Origin: JACVCK01 sp041940385 | GTDB lineage: Bacteria > Planctomycetota > Phycisphaerae > Phycisphaerales > UBA1924 | Assembly: GCA_041940385.1 (NCBI GenBank) | Contig: JBGTSD010000101.1 | Span: forward strand, 1 to 10,796 | Direction: 5' to 3' | DNA: 10,796 nucleotides | Shown here: positions 1 through 6,473 of the stretch, one piece after another | How positions within the stretch are numbered: the first letter of the stretch is position 1 | How the letters are laid out: every line of letters begins with the position of its first letter | The notes under the pieces: model-generated | Told to the model about the DNA's origin: nothing | Databases searched by the model: none | Seen by the model: the letters and a program-made list of their open reading frames with translations, nothing else | Position numbers and translations under genes: made by a program

Positions 1-1
1 G

Positions 2-79
2 GGCGACTGCTCCCGCGCCGCCGAGAACCTGGCCTGCCTCGTCGATGCGCGCGTCCGCCGGTCCTACAGCCGGCGCTGA
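2..79 (+). CDS. C-terminal tail of an unidentified gene (partial)
   Basis: An open frame enters from the left edge and encodes about 25 residues before a TGA at 77-79. The visible peptide is polar and arginine-rich at its end (ENLACLVDARV then RRSYSRR). Codons are GC-rich in third position and a strong hairpin lies 22 bases after the stop, which together suggest a true gene end. The fragment is too short to assign a family. It could also be a chance open frame in GC-rich DNA. Confidence 0.4.
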   Translation, partial: GDCSRAAENLACLVDARVRRSYSRR

Positions 80-96
80 TTCGAGCCGCCTTCTTC

Positions 97-136
97 AAAA
101 CGCGCCGTCCCCGGGGAACTTGCCCGGGGACGGCGC
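97..136. terminator. Strong hairpin, probable transcription terminator
   Basis: A perfect 14-bp inverted repeat has arms at 102-115 and 123-136 and a 7-base loop. Four A residues at 97-100 precede it on the plus strand, so the classical stem-plus-U-tract shape is for minus-strand transcription. On the plus strand the stem is followed only by ATCTCT. It lies just after the stop at 79 and could end that transcript, but no clear minus-strand gene lies directly to its right. Confidence 0.6.
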
Positions 137-423
137 ATCTCTGATGGGCCAGATCCCGTCCGGGGAGGCGAGAGAGAAACGCGCGGCGGAGCCGCGCACG
201 ACATTCCGGGTTCCTTCCGGGGACTCACACCACTCGCAGGGGAAACCGTCGGCCGCCGAGGGCTTCGGGCGCGATGCAGCGCGCGCTCGAAGCCCGGCGC
301 GCCGAGGGCTCACAGACACGGGGTTCCGGGTCGGGTCCGCGGAACGGTTCCGCGGCCCTACCCATTGCGCTTCTTCCGTTCTCCATGCTTCCCAGCCCGA
401 AGTTCGCATGGCACAATTCAGGC
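137..423. other. Gene-poor region with several inverted repeats
   Basis: No convincing gene is seen; the open frames here have no recognisable features. The stretch holds a 7-bp hairpin at 181-197 (arms GCGCGGC/GCCGCGC), a longer bulged inverted repeat with arms at 254-267 and 288-299, an 11-base direct repeat (254-264 and 300-310), and a near-perfect 19-base palindrome at 337-355 with 9-bp arms. The upstream regulatory region of the gene starting near 424 should lie at its right end; CACAAT at 412-417 is a weak -10-like hexamer. Confidence 0.4.
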
Positions 424-942
424 ATGGTGTCGACGTTGGCCGCCATCCTGACCTTCGCCTGTGCTCACGGCGTCGCTCCCGGTGGTTCCACGAGCGAGTC
501 GTCGCCGCAATGGATCATCAGCGCCGCGCCGACCTATGGAACCAGCGTGGTCTCTCTGCGCGTGTGGTCCGATGGGCGCATCGAGTACTACGAACGGCCC
601 CGCCCGCATGACGGGGGGCGCCTTGCGTGGCCGCACTACGAATATCACGACCCGGACGCGGTGGTCGATGTCCTCGCCGCCGTCATGGCCGCACGTGCGA
701 ACGAGTGGCCGCGCTACCAACAAGCGATGATGTGCGCCCCGCCGCACTCCGTGGTGCTGGTGTGCGCGCCGGGCAACAACTTCAAAGCCACGTTCCCTAT
801 GGGATCGTGGTACGGCGCCGGCCCAGGGCCCGCCGTGCGAGAGCAATATTGCCTCGTGCTCGACGCCTTCGAGCGACTGCGGCGTGACGATCTCGTGCCC
901 GCCTGGCACGACCTTCCCACGTTCACGTCCGACGAACGGTGA
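424..942 (+). CDS. Unrecognised small exported protein
   Basis: I do not recognise a family. The chosen ATG gives 172 residues whose N-terminus (MVSTLAAILTFACAHG) is hydrophobic and ends in a cysteine, like a short signal peptide or weak lipoprotein signal, although it has no early positive charge. The mature part is soluble-looking and contains a YGTSVVSLRVWSDGRIEYYE segment typical of small beta-rich proteins, and three cysteines. The frame is open back to 274, with another ATG at 385, but the upstream residues look non-coding. The start is not fixed by a good ribosome binding site. The gene converges on the dockerin-type gene with 7 bases between stops. Confidence 0.55.
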   Translation: MVSTLAAILTFACAHGVAPGGSTSESSPQWIISAAPTYGTSVVSLRVWSDGRIEYYERPRPHDGGRLAWPHYEYHDPDAVVDVLAAVMAARANEWPRYQQAMMCAPPHSVVLVCAPGNNFKATFPMGSWYGAGPGPAVREQYCLVLDAFERLRRDDLVPAWHDLPTFTSDER

Positions 943-957
943 GCCCGCCTTACGGGC
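943..957. terminator. Short hairpin between convergent genes
   Basis: GCCCG and CGGGC arms (943-947 and 953-957) with a 5-base loop lie across the 7-base gap between the convergent stops. The stem is only 5 bp and no T-run follows on either strand, so a role in termination is a guess. Confidence 0.2.
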
Positions 958-1720
958 ACGGCTGGTTGTACACGCCCAGCACCAAGTTCAGATCGTCGAA
1001 CGTCACCGCGCCGCTGAAGTTCACATCGCCGGGCAGGCCGTCGCCCGTCTGGTTGAACCCGCCGAGCACGAAGTTCAGGTCGGTGAAGTTCACCATGCCG
1101 TCGTCGTTGACGTCCTGCGGGCAGTCGCACGCGCTGCCGATCAGCCGCACGTTGTCCATGCCCACCGCGCCCGCGACCGCCTCCGGGAACGGCGTGTACG
1201 GCGCCACGTCGTGGCGGAACGCGATGCGGTCGCCGTTGCGCAGCGCATCTTCCAGCGTGCCGCTGCCTACCACGGGCGTCCAGTCGTTCTCATCGAGCGA
1301 GATGTCCACGGAGAACTTCCGCCACTCGCCCGGGACCGGGCGCAGCGGCTGGTTGTGCTGCCACGCGTTGCCGAACGCGCGACCGACGATCAGGTGCAGC
1401 TCGAGGTTGTCGTCGGCGCCGACGTCGTTCAGCCACACCGTCACGCGCACGATCCCCGCCGTGATGAAGTCGCCCGTCCACTCCGGCGCCGTGTGGCGCA
1501 CGCCGAGGAACGCGGCCTCGAAGTTCTCGATTTCGAGGTAGCCGTCCACGACGCCGTCCACCCCGCCGCCGCCGGGGTTGGTGTACGACGCGCTGCCGCC
1601 GTCGAATCCCTCGAGATCACCGGCGAGCGCGAACGTCGCCAGGAGGCACGGCGTGGCCGCGAAGGCCCCCGCGCACACCATCGAACCGGCCAGCGCCGGC
1701 ATCAACGTCCTTGCGAACAT
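950..1720 (-). CDS. Secreted beta-sandwich protein with C-terminal dockerin-like repeats
   Basis: The protein has 256 residues. The start is set by ATG at 1718-1720 with an excellent AGAGGAG 7 bases upstream (1728-1734); the frame stays open further upstream but that part is the antisense of the dehydrogenase gene. Residues 1-33 look like a signal peptide. Residues about 35-195 form a Gly/Asp-rich region with alternating beta-type stretches, similar in style to carbohydrate-binding or laminin-G-like sandwiches, which I infer rather than recognise. Residues 202-250 hold two EF-hand-like calcium repeats (DVNDDGMVNFTDLNFVLG and DVNFSGAVTFDDLNLVLG) joined by NQTGDGLPG, the dockerin-like tail frequent in planctomycete exported proteins. 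Its role is unknown; without cohesins in view, a cellulosome role should not be assumed. Confidence 0.85.
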   Translation of the reverse strand: MFARTLMPALAGSMVCAGAFAATPCLLATFALAGDLEGFDGGSASYTNPGGGGVDGVVDGYLEIENFEAAFLGVRHTAPEWTGDFITAGIVRVTVWLNDVGADDNLELHLIVGRAFGNAWQHNQPLRPVPGEWRKFSVDISLDENDWTPVVGSGTLEDALRNGDRIAFRHDVAPYTPFPEAVAGAVGMDNVRLIGSACDCPQDVNDDGMVNFTDLNFVLGGFNQTGDGLPGDVNFSGAVTFDDLNLVLGVYNQPCP

Positions 1721-1727
1721 GACTCGT

Positions 1728-1734
1728 CTCCTCT
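1728..1734 (-). promoter_or_regulatory. Shine-Dalgarno of the dockerin-type gene
   Basis: AGAGGAG on the minus strand, 7 bases before the ATG. It decides the start, because the frame is open for another 259 codons upstream. Confidence 0.75.
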
Positions 1735-1760
1735 GCACTCGGCATGCTCCGTCACTGCCC

Positions 1761-1784
1761 GGGCGTCCTCCCACTGGGACGCCC
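1761..1784. repeat. 8-bp inverted repeat upstream of the dockerin-type gene
   Basis: Arms GGGCGTCC (1761-1768) and GGACGCCC (1777-1784) with an 8-base loop, about 40 bases before the start codon. It could be a leader hairpin or operator. There is no direct evidence of function. Confidence 0.3.
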
Positions 1785-1830
1785 CTCCTCCCGCGAACCG
1801 TCGCCGGCGCCGGCCTATTCCCCCTGCACG

Positions 1831-1864
1831 AAAACAGGCCCGCGGCAAGACGCTCGCGGGCCTG
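1831..1864 (-). terminator. Intrinsic terminator of the glutamate dehydrogenase gene
   Basis: A perfect 10-bp stem (CAGGCCCGCG at 1835-1844 and CGCGGGCCTG at 1855-1864) has a 10-base loop. On the minus strand it is followed directly by TTTT (1831-1834). It lies 38 bases after the dehydrogenase stop, so the dehydrogenase and the dockerin-type gene are probably separate transcripts. Confidence 0.85.
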
Positions 1865-1902
1865 ATTTGGTTCCCAACGGGGCGATCGGGCTGACGGACG
1901 CC

Positions 1903-3282
1903 TTACGGGAAGATCCCGCGAACGGCGTACACCTTGCCGATCTGCTCCAGCGCCGCGATGTACGCCGCGGTCCGCATGTCGCAGCCGAAGCGCTGACGCG
2001 CGAGATTCGTGCGTCGTGCGGCCATGACCATGTGCCGGTTCAGCTCCTCGTCGACGCGCTCGATGTCCCAGTAGCGGTGCTGGCGGTTCTGGACCCACTC
2101 GAAGTACGAGACGGTCACGCCGCCGGCGTTGCAGAGGATCGCGGGGAGGATCTCGACGCCCTTCTTGAGGAGCAGGCGCTCGCCGGCGGGGGTCGTCGGG
2201 GCGTTCGCGCCCTCGGCGATGACCTTGCAGTCGATCCAGCCGGCGGTCTCCTCGTTGATCATCTGCTCGAGGGCCGCGGGGATCAGGATGTCCACCTTGG
2301 TCTGGTAGAACTCCTTGGTGGAGATCGCCGTGCCCGTGCCGCCGGGGCTCTTCTCGTAGCCGGCGACGCCGCCGTGGGTGGCGACGTACTCGGCGAGCTT
2401 GACGGTGTCGAAGCCCTTGTCGTCGCGCAGCGCGCCGGTGTGGTCCGCGACGGCGATGACGACGGCGCCCTTCTCGGCGATGAGTCGCGCCGACCACGAA
2501 CCGACGTTGCCGTAGCCCAGCACGCTGACCTTCGCGCCCTTCAGATCGATGCCCAGCTCCGGCGCGACCTCGACCACGACGTCCACGACGCCCTGGCCGG
2601 TGGCCTTCTCACGACCGAGCGAACCGCCGACCTCGACCGGCTTGCCGGTCACGACGGCCATCGGGTCCTGCACGTGCGGGTTCATCTCCGCGTACGTGTC
2701 CGCGAACCACGCCATCGTCTGCGCGTTGCTGCCGACGTCCGGCGCGGGAATGTCGTGGTCCGGGCCGATCATGTGCGCGATCGCCGCGGCGAACCGGCGC
2801 GTCACGCGCTCGAGCTCGCCCTTCGACAGCTTGCGCGGGTCGCACTTCACGCCGCCCTTGCCGCCGCCGAACGGCACGCGCACGAGCGAGCACTTCATGG
2901 TCATGAGAAGCGCGAGCGCCTTGACGTCGTCGAGCGACACGTGCTCGTGGAACCGCAGGCCGCCCTTGTACGGGCCGAGCGAGTTGTTGTGCTGCACGCG
3001 GTAGCCCTTGAACAGCGCGTACTCGCCGTTGTCCATGCGGACCGGGAAGTGCGCCATCACCTCGTTCTTGGGCTGCGCGAGGATGAGCTGGAGATAGTGC
3101 GGCAGGTCCAGCAGCTCCGCCGCCGTCAGCACCGCGTCGATCGTCTGCAGATAGACGTTGTTGGGATCACGGGCCATGCCCAGCTCGTCGTAGACGCGGC
3201 TGGTCTGGAAATCTCCCGGCGCCCGCGAGGTCGGAGCGACGATCGTGGCGGGGGCGTGCGACGCGGTCTGTGTTTGTGCCAT
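1903..3282 (-). CDS. gdhA: Glu/Leu/Phe/Val-family glutamate dehydrogenase
   Basis: This enzyme interconverts glutamate with 2-oxoglutarate and ammonia in the cytoplasm, using NAD(P). The 459 residues fit the usual 410-460 length of hexameric bacterial enzymes. The N-terminal substrate domain shows PYKGGLR (Lys106), the MTMK lysine (Lys130), PFGGGKGG with the likely catalytic lysine (Lys142), and PDVGSN with the catalytic aspartate (Asp182). The nucleotide domain has GYGNVG at 256-261, and the C-terminal domain has NAGGVTVSYFEW at 385-396. The frame opens further upstream to 3378, but family proteins match the ATG at 3282 better (about 25 variable residues before the conserved part) and a weak GGAAAG precedes it. 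Coenzyme preference cannot be read safely; NAD and a catabolic role are possible. It is monocistronic, with its own terminator. Confidence 0.95.
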   Translation of the reverse strand: MAQTQTASHAPATIVAPTSRAPGDFQTSRVYDELGMARDPNNVYLQTIDAVLTAAELLDLPHYLQLILAQPKNEVMAHFPVRMDNGEYALFKGYRVQHNNSLGPYKGGLRFHEHVSLDDVKALALLMTMKCSLVRVPFGGGKGGVKCDPRKLSKGELERVTRRFAAAIAHMIGPDHDIPAPDVGSNAQTMAWFADTYAEMNPHVQDPMAVVTGKPVEVGGSLGREKATGQGVVDVVVEVAPELGIDLKGAKVSVLGYGNVGSWSARLIAEKGAVVIAVADHTGALRDDKGFDTVKLAEYVATHGGVAGYEKSPGGTGTAISTKEFYQTKVDILIPAALEQMINEETAGWIDCKVIAEGANAPTTPAGERLLLKKGVEILPAILCNAGGVTVSYFEWVQNRQHRYWDIERVDEELNRHMVMAARRTNLARQRFGCDMRTAAYIAALEQIGKVYAVRGIFP

Positions 3283-3308
3283 GGCTTTCCGCGCCCGTTT
3301 CCGGGCGC
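3283..3308 (-). promoter_or_regulatory. Leader hairpin abutting the dehydrogenase ribosome binding site
   Basis: On the minus strand a 7-bp stem (GCGCCCG/CGGGCGC, 3291-3308) closes a GAAA tetraloop. It is followed directly by GGAAAG, two bases and the start codon. A stable hairpin this close to the ribosome binding site could affect translation or RNA stability. Whether it lies in the transcript depends on the unmapped start site. Confidence 0.45.
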
Positions 3309-3394
3309 ATCTCGATGAGACGGTGCGATGGGCCCTCACGCCGCGGCCTGGCGCGCGCAGAGCCCGATGAAACAACAACTTCGATCACCGACAG

Positions 3395-3410
3395 CGAACA
3401 TCCCTGTTCG
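3395..3410. promoter_or_regulatory. Operator-like palindrome in the divergent intergenic region
   Basis: CGAACA and TGTTCG form a perfect dyad with a 4-base centre, between the dehydrogenase and receiver-like gene starts. It has the look of a repressor site, but the spacing is not that of the common Gram-positive LexA box (CGAAC-N4-GTTCG). The controlled gene and the regulator are unknown. Confidence 0.3.
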
Positions 3411-3465
3411 GCCGTCGCCGGGCCCACCCTCCACAGAGGGCGCGCTCGGGGACAGGCGGACAGTC

Positions 3466-3471
3466 TAGACT
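3466..3471 (+). promoter_or_regulatory. -10-like hexamer just before the start codon
   Basis: TAGACT fits TANNNT and ends 10 bases before the ATG at 3482. The bases between are pyrimidine-rich with no Shine-Dalgarno, which fits a leaderless or nearly leaderless transcript. No convincing -35 element is seen. Confidence 0.35.
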
Positions 3472-3481
3472 CGTCCCTCCC

Positions 3482-3901
3482 ATGCTGGTCTACTCCGCAA
3501 GCGATCTCGCCTGGGCCGTCCGGATCAAGTCCACCGCCGAGGCCCTGGGCCTCGCGGCACGGCCCGTCCGCAGCGTTTCGATGCTCGAAGAACGCCTCGC
3601 GGACTCCCCTGTTCGGTCCCTGATCGTGGACCTCGCCCACGACGACGAGGAACTATCCCTCGCGCTCATCCGCCGTGCCGCCGATCGTGCCACCGACCGC
3701 GGCTCGGAGCGGTCGGTGTCCTCACGTCCGTCCGAGAACTCCGGCCCATCCACCGGACGCATCCGCATCCTCGCCTTCGCCCCCCACGTCCTGACCGACC
3801 TCATGCAGCGCGCCCGCGACGCCGGCGCCCACGACGTCCTGCCCCGCGGCGCCTTCGCCAACAACCTGCCGGAGATCCTGCTGAAGCTCGGCGCGGAGTA
3901 G
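3482..3901 (+). CDS. Receiver-like (CheY-fold) protein, degenerate
   Basis: The 139 residues read like a stand-alone receiver domain: an N-terminal strand with acidic/serine turn (MLVYSASD), strand 3 ending in an aspartate (LIVD, Asp50) where a phosphoacceptor would be, a later strand (IRILAFAP, 94-101), and an AGAHDVLPRGAF end like the last part of receivers. The paired acidic residues near the N-terminus and the conserved lysine are not clear; arginine (Arg122) stands near the lysine position, so phosphotransfer is doubtful. Residues about 70-92 are a polar Ser/Arg-rich insertion, coded partly by a perfect 10-bp inverted repeat. No kinase or output domain is adjacent. The methyltransferase frame opens 2 bases after its stop. 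Confidence 0.65.
   Translation: MLVYSASDLAWAVRIKSTAEALGLAARPVRSVSMLEERLADSPVRSLIVDLAHDDEELSLALIRRAADRATDRGSERSVSSRPSENSGPSTGRIRILAFAPHVLTDLMQRARDAGAHDVLPRGAFANNLPEILLKLGAE
3691..3718. repeat. Perfect 10-bp inverted repeat inside the receiver-like gene
   Basis: Arms CACCGACCGC (3691-3700) and GCGGTCGGTG (3709-3718) with an 8-base loop fall in the segment coding for the extra polar loop of the protein. It could be a small palindromic element inserted in frame, or a hairpin affecting the mRNA. Confidence 0.5.
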
Positions 3902-3903
3902 CA

Positions 3904-5247
3904 GTGTTCGGTATCTTTTCGCGTATGTCCAGCCGAGTTGACCGTGCGACACGAAAACAGCCAGAGGCCTTAGAGGTCTGGTCATTCTTCTCAGGTGCTG
4001 GTGGTCTCGACATCGGACTCACACGAGCAGGGCTTGCGCCCAAACTAGCTGTTGAGATCGATGAGGTCTGTTGTGAGACGCTTCGCGCGAATTGCACGGA
4101 ATCGGATATCTGGCGCGCCGATGTGCGTGATCTTGAAGCAAGCGCACTCAGAACTCGTAGGTCGTGCGCTGGCGATGTATTCCTACTTGTAGGTGGTCCG
4201 CCTTGCCAGAGCTTCTCGCCAGGTGGAAAGCGCGCTGCGCTCTCAGATCCCAGAGGCAATCTAATCTACTCGTATCTACGGCTAATTCGAGACGTTTCGC
4301 CCAGTTACTTCGTACTTGAGAATGTTGCTCATCTGGTTACCGCGGCGCTTCGACATAGACCGATTGCTAAACGGCCGGGAAAGAACTGGAATCTAAGTGC
4401 ATACAGCACAGCGCGCTCCAGTAGGACTGATGACGCGCCCCCGATGACAGCCGACGAGCTCTCTGGCTCGGCCATTCGACAGATATTTGGTGAGATGGGC
4501 CGACTTGGTTATGCCATCAACTTTGGCGTCTTGAATGCGGCTGACTATGGTGCCGCCCAGAAGCGATTTCGTTTTGTGATGCTTGGCTCGCGCATCGGGC
4601 CGCCTCCGACGCTGCCCGCCGCCCAATTCGGGCCAGAATCTCGATCCGGTGCTCGTTGGCGAACCCTTCGTGACGTGATCTTCGACATCCGAAATTCGCC
4701 TGGTCCGCATTCGGAATACACGCCGGAAATGGCGAGGTTCTTCGAGCTCGTGCCGCCCGGCGGAAACTGGCGGCAGCTACCGAAGCATCTACAACGAGAG
4801 GCATTAGGTGACGCCGCGTACGCCGCGGGCGGAGGAAAGACTGGCTTCTTCAGGCGTCTGTCTTGGGATGCGCCAGCGCCAACTCTCACCGGCCGATCGA
4901 ATCGCAAGGGCAGCGCCGTATGTCATCCCGATCAAATCCGCCCGCTCTCTGTGCGCGAATCCGCCAGGCTGCAAGGATTCCCCGACGAGTGGCAGTTTAG
5001 CGGTTCGATGAGCGATCAATACCTGCAGATTGGCAACGCAGTTCCAGTCAGCCTAGGCGAGGCGATCGGTCGGACGATTCTGGAACACTCGACAAGTCCT
5101 TCTCGCTCCAATTCCGTCGACCACGACGACTTTGACATACTGCTCAATTCTGCCGTACAGCGACTTCGCGCAACGGCGCGAAACAAGCGCGGTCGCTCAG
5201 ATGGGCAGCTCTTGCTGGTCGATGATGTCGCGGAGCAGGCTGGATGA
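3904..5247 (+). CDS. DNA (cytosine-5)-methyltransferase of a restriction-modification pair
   Basis: The enzyme transfers a methyl group from S-adenosylmethionine to C5 of cytosine in a specific DNA site. All main motifs are visible in order: motif I SFFSGAGGLDIGL (27-39), motif IV GGPPCQSFSPGGKR with catalytic Cys101, motif VI LENV (138-141), motif VIII QKRFR (219-223), and C-terminal RESARLQGFPDEW (351-363) and QIGNAVP (375-381). The target recognition region should lie between motif VIII and about residue 340; specificity cannot be read from it. A 65-residue tail follows. The start at GTG 3904 has GGAG 5 bases upstream; ATG 3925 is an alternative. It overlaps the next gene by ATGA. Codons such as CTA, TTA and GTA, and lower GC than the flanks, suggest horizontal transfer. 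Confidence 0.95.
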   Translation: MFGIFSRMSSRVDRATRKQPEALEVWSFFSGAGGLDIGLTRAGLAPKLAVEIDEVCCETLRANCTESDIWRADVRDLEASALRTRRSCAGDVFLLVGGPPCQSFSPGGKRAALSDPRGNLIYSYLRLIRDVSPSYFVLENVAHLVTAALRHRPIAKRPGKNWNLSAYSTARSSRTDDAPPMTADELSGSAIRQIFGEMGRLGYAINFGVLNAADYGAAQKRFRFVMLGSRIGPPPTLPAAQFGPESRSGARWRTLRDVIFDIRNSPGPHSEYTPEMARFFELVPPGGNWRQLPKHLQREALGDAAYAAGGGKTGFFRRLSWDAPAPTLTGRSNRKGSAVCHPDQIRPLSVRESARLQGFPDEWQFSGSMSDQYLQIGNAVPVSLGEAIGRTILEHSTSPSRSNSVDHDDFDILLNSAVQRLRATARNKRGRSDGQLLLVDDVAEQAG

Positions 5248-6413
5248 GCAAGATACTCCATGTTGCGGCAGATCATCCACTAAACAGACTGTCGAAGCAA
5301 CTGCGCGATCGCACGCGAGCCGCACAAACAGAACTCATTGACATCGAGTTCGCGTCTGCTTATGCCCTCCTTGAGCGCGCCTGCGATGATCTCAAGCTGC
5401 GGATCAAACTGCCCGATGCACTTCGCAATTCACCAGTGACGACGATTGCGGATCTCGCATACAAAGATCTGTTCTCGTTGGTTTCAGATACTCTTGTTTC
5501 TAACAAGGTCCCCGAACAAGCGGTTCGACCGCAAGCGTCGAATTTGGCCCACCGGGTTCAACTGATTCGAGCGTTTCATGACCCAGATCGTATAATCGAT
5601 GACACATGCGCAAAGGTATCGTCGATTGTGTCAGGATTCCCACGGGCGGCGGCCCATATTCAAAGGGGACGCAATCCTGGAGACGTTCTCGATCCCTATA
5701 TTCTTGCTGCGACCCAGCAGCTCCTTTATGCAGGCGATCTTGAGGGCACGATTACGGCAACTGTTGCCCACAAGAGTTTGATGATTATCGAGGGGCTACT
5801 GGGGCACCTCCATGAAGACGTAATCGGCGCGATGCGCGGAAACGTGCGCGCGCCGGAGCCGCGCGGCGCAGATCAGGAGACCCTCGATCCTCTGACGAAT
5901 CCATTTCCTGGCGCAGACGTTGTACAGCCACCGCTTGGTCGACGACGGCCAATGCGGTTTCATCAAGTTAAGAGCAAGACTGGTTCTGCCAAAGGGGGCG
6001 ATGGTCGCCGTCTCGGTCTTCAGCTAATGGAGCTGCAGCGCGTCTATGGCGGTGAACTCTATTACGACGCCCTCATCGGGAACACCCTGCGTGGTCATAG
6101 ATCAATGGCTGGCGTTCTGCGAGCGGCACCGAATGTGGTTGTGCTTGTCGGCGATGCTGCGTTTCGCGCATTGACAGAATCGACAATTGGCCCGGAGTTG
6201 TTGCTGCGACTGTACCAGACGGCATTTGATGTTGCCGCTCAGCGCACGGGTTATCGCATTCAGGAGGTCGTCGATTCTATTTACGCAAGTTTTCGAGAAC
6301 AGGCAGATCGTGCTGGCGAAGGCTTCTTAGATTCTGTGTTGCATGATGCAATTCGTGGTGCGCCGAGTGATCAGGACAGCCGTCTCTACCGAAGAAGAAG
6401 CCAACAGCCCTAG
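5244..6413 (+). CDS. Probable type II restriction endonuclease of unrecognised family
   Basis: The 389-residue protein starts within the methyltransferase stop (ATGA overlap), with GGAG 8 bases upstream, so the two are co-translated. I do not recognise its family. Residues 210-255 contain NPFPGADVV (Asp225) followed by RFHQVKSKTGSAKGGDG (Gln241, Lys243), which reads as a D...QxK variant of the PD-(D/E)XK nuclease core; Glu183 in the preceding helix could be the extra acidic residue. The N-terminal 200 residues look helical, as would suit a DNA-recognition or dimer domain. Being paired with a C5 methyltransferase makes a cognate endonuclease the best guess; another methyltransferase partner is possible. 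GC is low here (25 of 60 bases at 5461-5520), as in the methyltransferase gene. Confidence 0.7.
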   Translation: MSKILHVAADHPLNRLSKQLRDRTRAAQTELIDIEFASAYALLERACDDLKLRIKLPDALRNSPVTTIADLAYKDLFSLVSDTLVSNKVPEQAVRPQASNLAHRVQLIRAFHDPDRIIDDTCAKVSSIVSGFPRAAAHIQRGRNPGDVLDPYILAATQQLLYAGDLEGTITATVAHKSLMIIEGLLGHLHEDVIGAMRGNVRAPEPRGADQETLDPLTNPFPGADVVQPPLGRRRPMRFHQVKSKTGSAKGGDGRRLGLQLMELQRVYGGELYYDALIGNTLRGHRSMAGVLRAAPNVVVLVGDAAFRALTESTIGPELLLRLYQTAFDVAAQRTGYRIQEVVDSIYASFREQADRAGEGFLDSVLHDAIRGAPSDQDSRLYRRRSQQP

Positions 6414-6458
6414 CGCCAAGGGTCCGTTAGCCATAGGTCAGTTCTGCCAGGCACGCCG

Positions 6459-6464
6459 TACAAT
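6459..6464 (+). promoter_or_regulatory. -10-like hexamer before the first sulfotransferase
   Basis: TACAAT ends 9 bases before the ATG at 6474 with only C-rich sequence between and no Shine-Dalgarno. The arrangement matches that before the gene at 3482 and suggests a leaderless transcript starting at or next to the ATG. No good -35 is visible. Confidence 0.45.
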
Positions 6465-6473
6465 CCCGCCCCC

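Noticed and set aside
950..2497. 515-residue minus-strand frame covering the dockerin-type gene and part of the dehydrogenase
   Set aside because: Only the part from the ATG at 1720 looks like protein. The rest is an Arg-rich out-of-frame reading of the dehydrogenase gene, and a good Shine-Dalgarno marks 1720.
1744..3318. 524-residue plus-strand frame
   Set aside because: It is antisense to glutamate dehydrogenase, with a repetitive Arg/Asp/Val/His composition typical of a mirror frame in GC-rich DNA.
3395..3410. LexA (SOS) box
   Set aside because: The half-sites CGAAC and GTTCG are 6 bases apart instead of the 4 in the Gram-positive consensus, and no SOS gene is adjacent.
3904..5247. Orphan Dcm-type methyltransferase with a Vsr repair partner
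   Set aside because: The partner is 389 residues, far longer than Vsr, and lacks Vsr-like motifs; the ATGA overlap fits a restriction endonuclease pair better.
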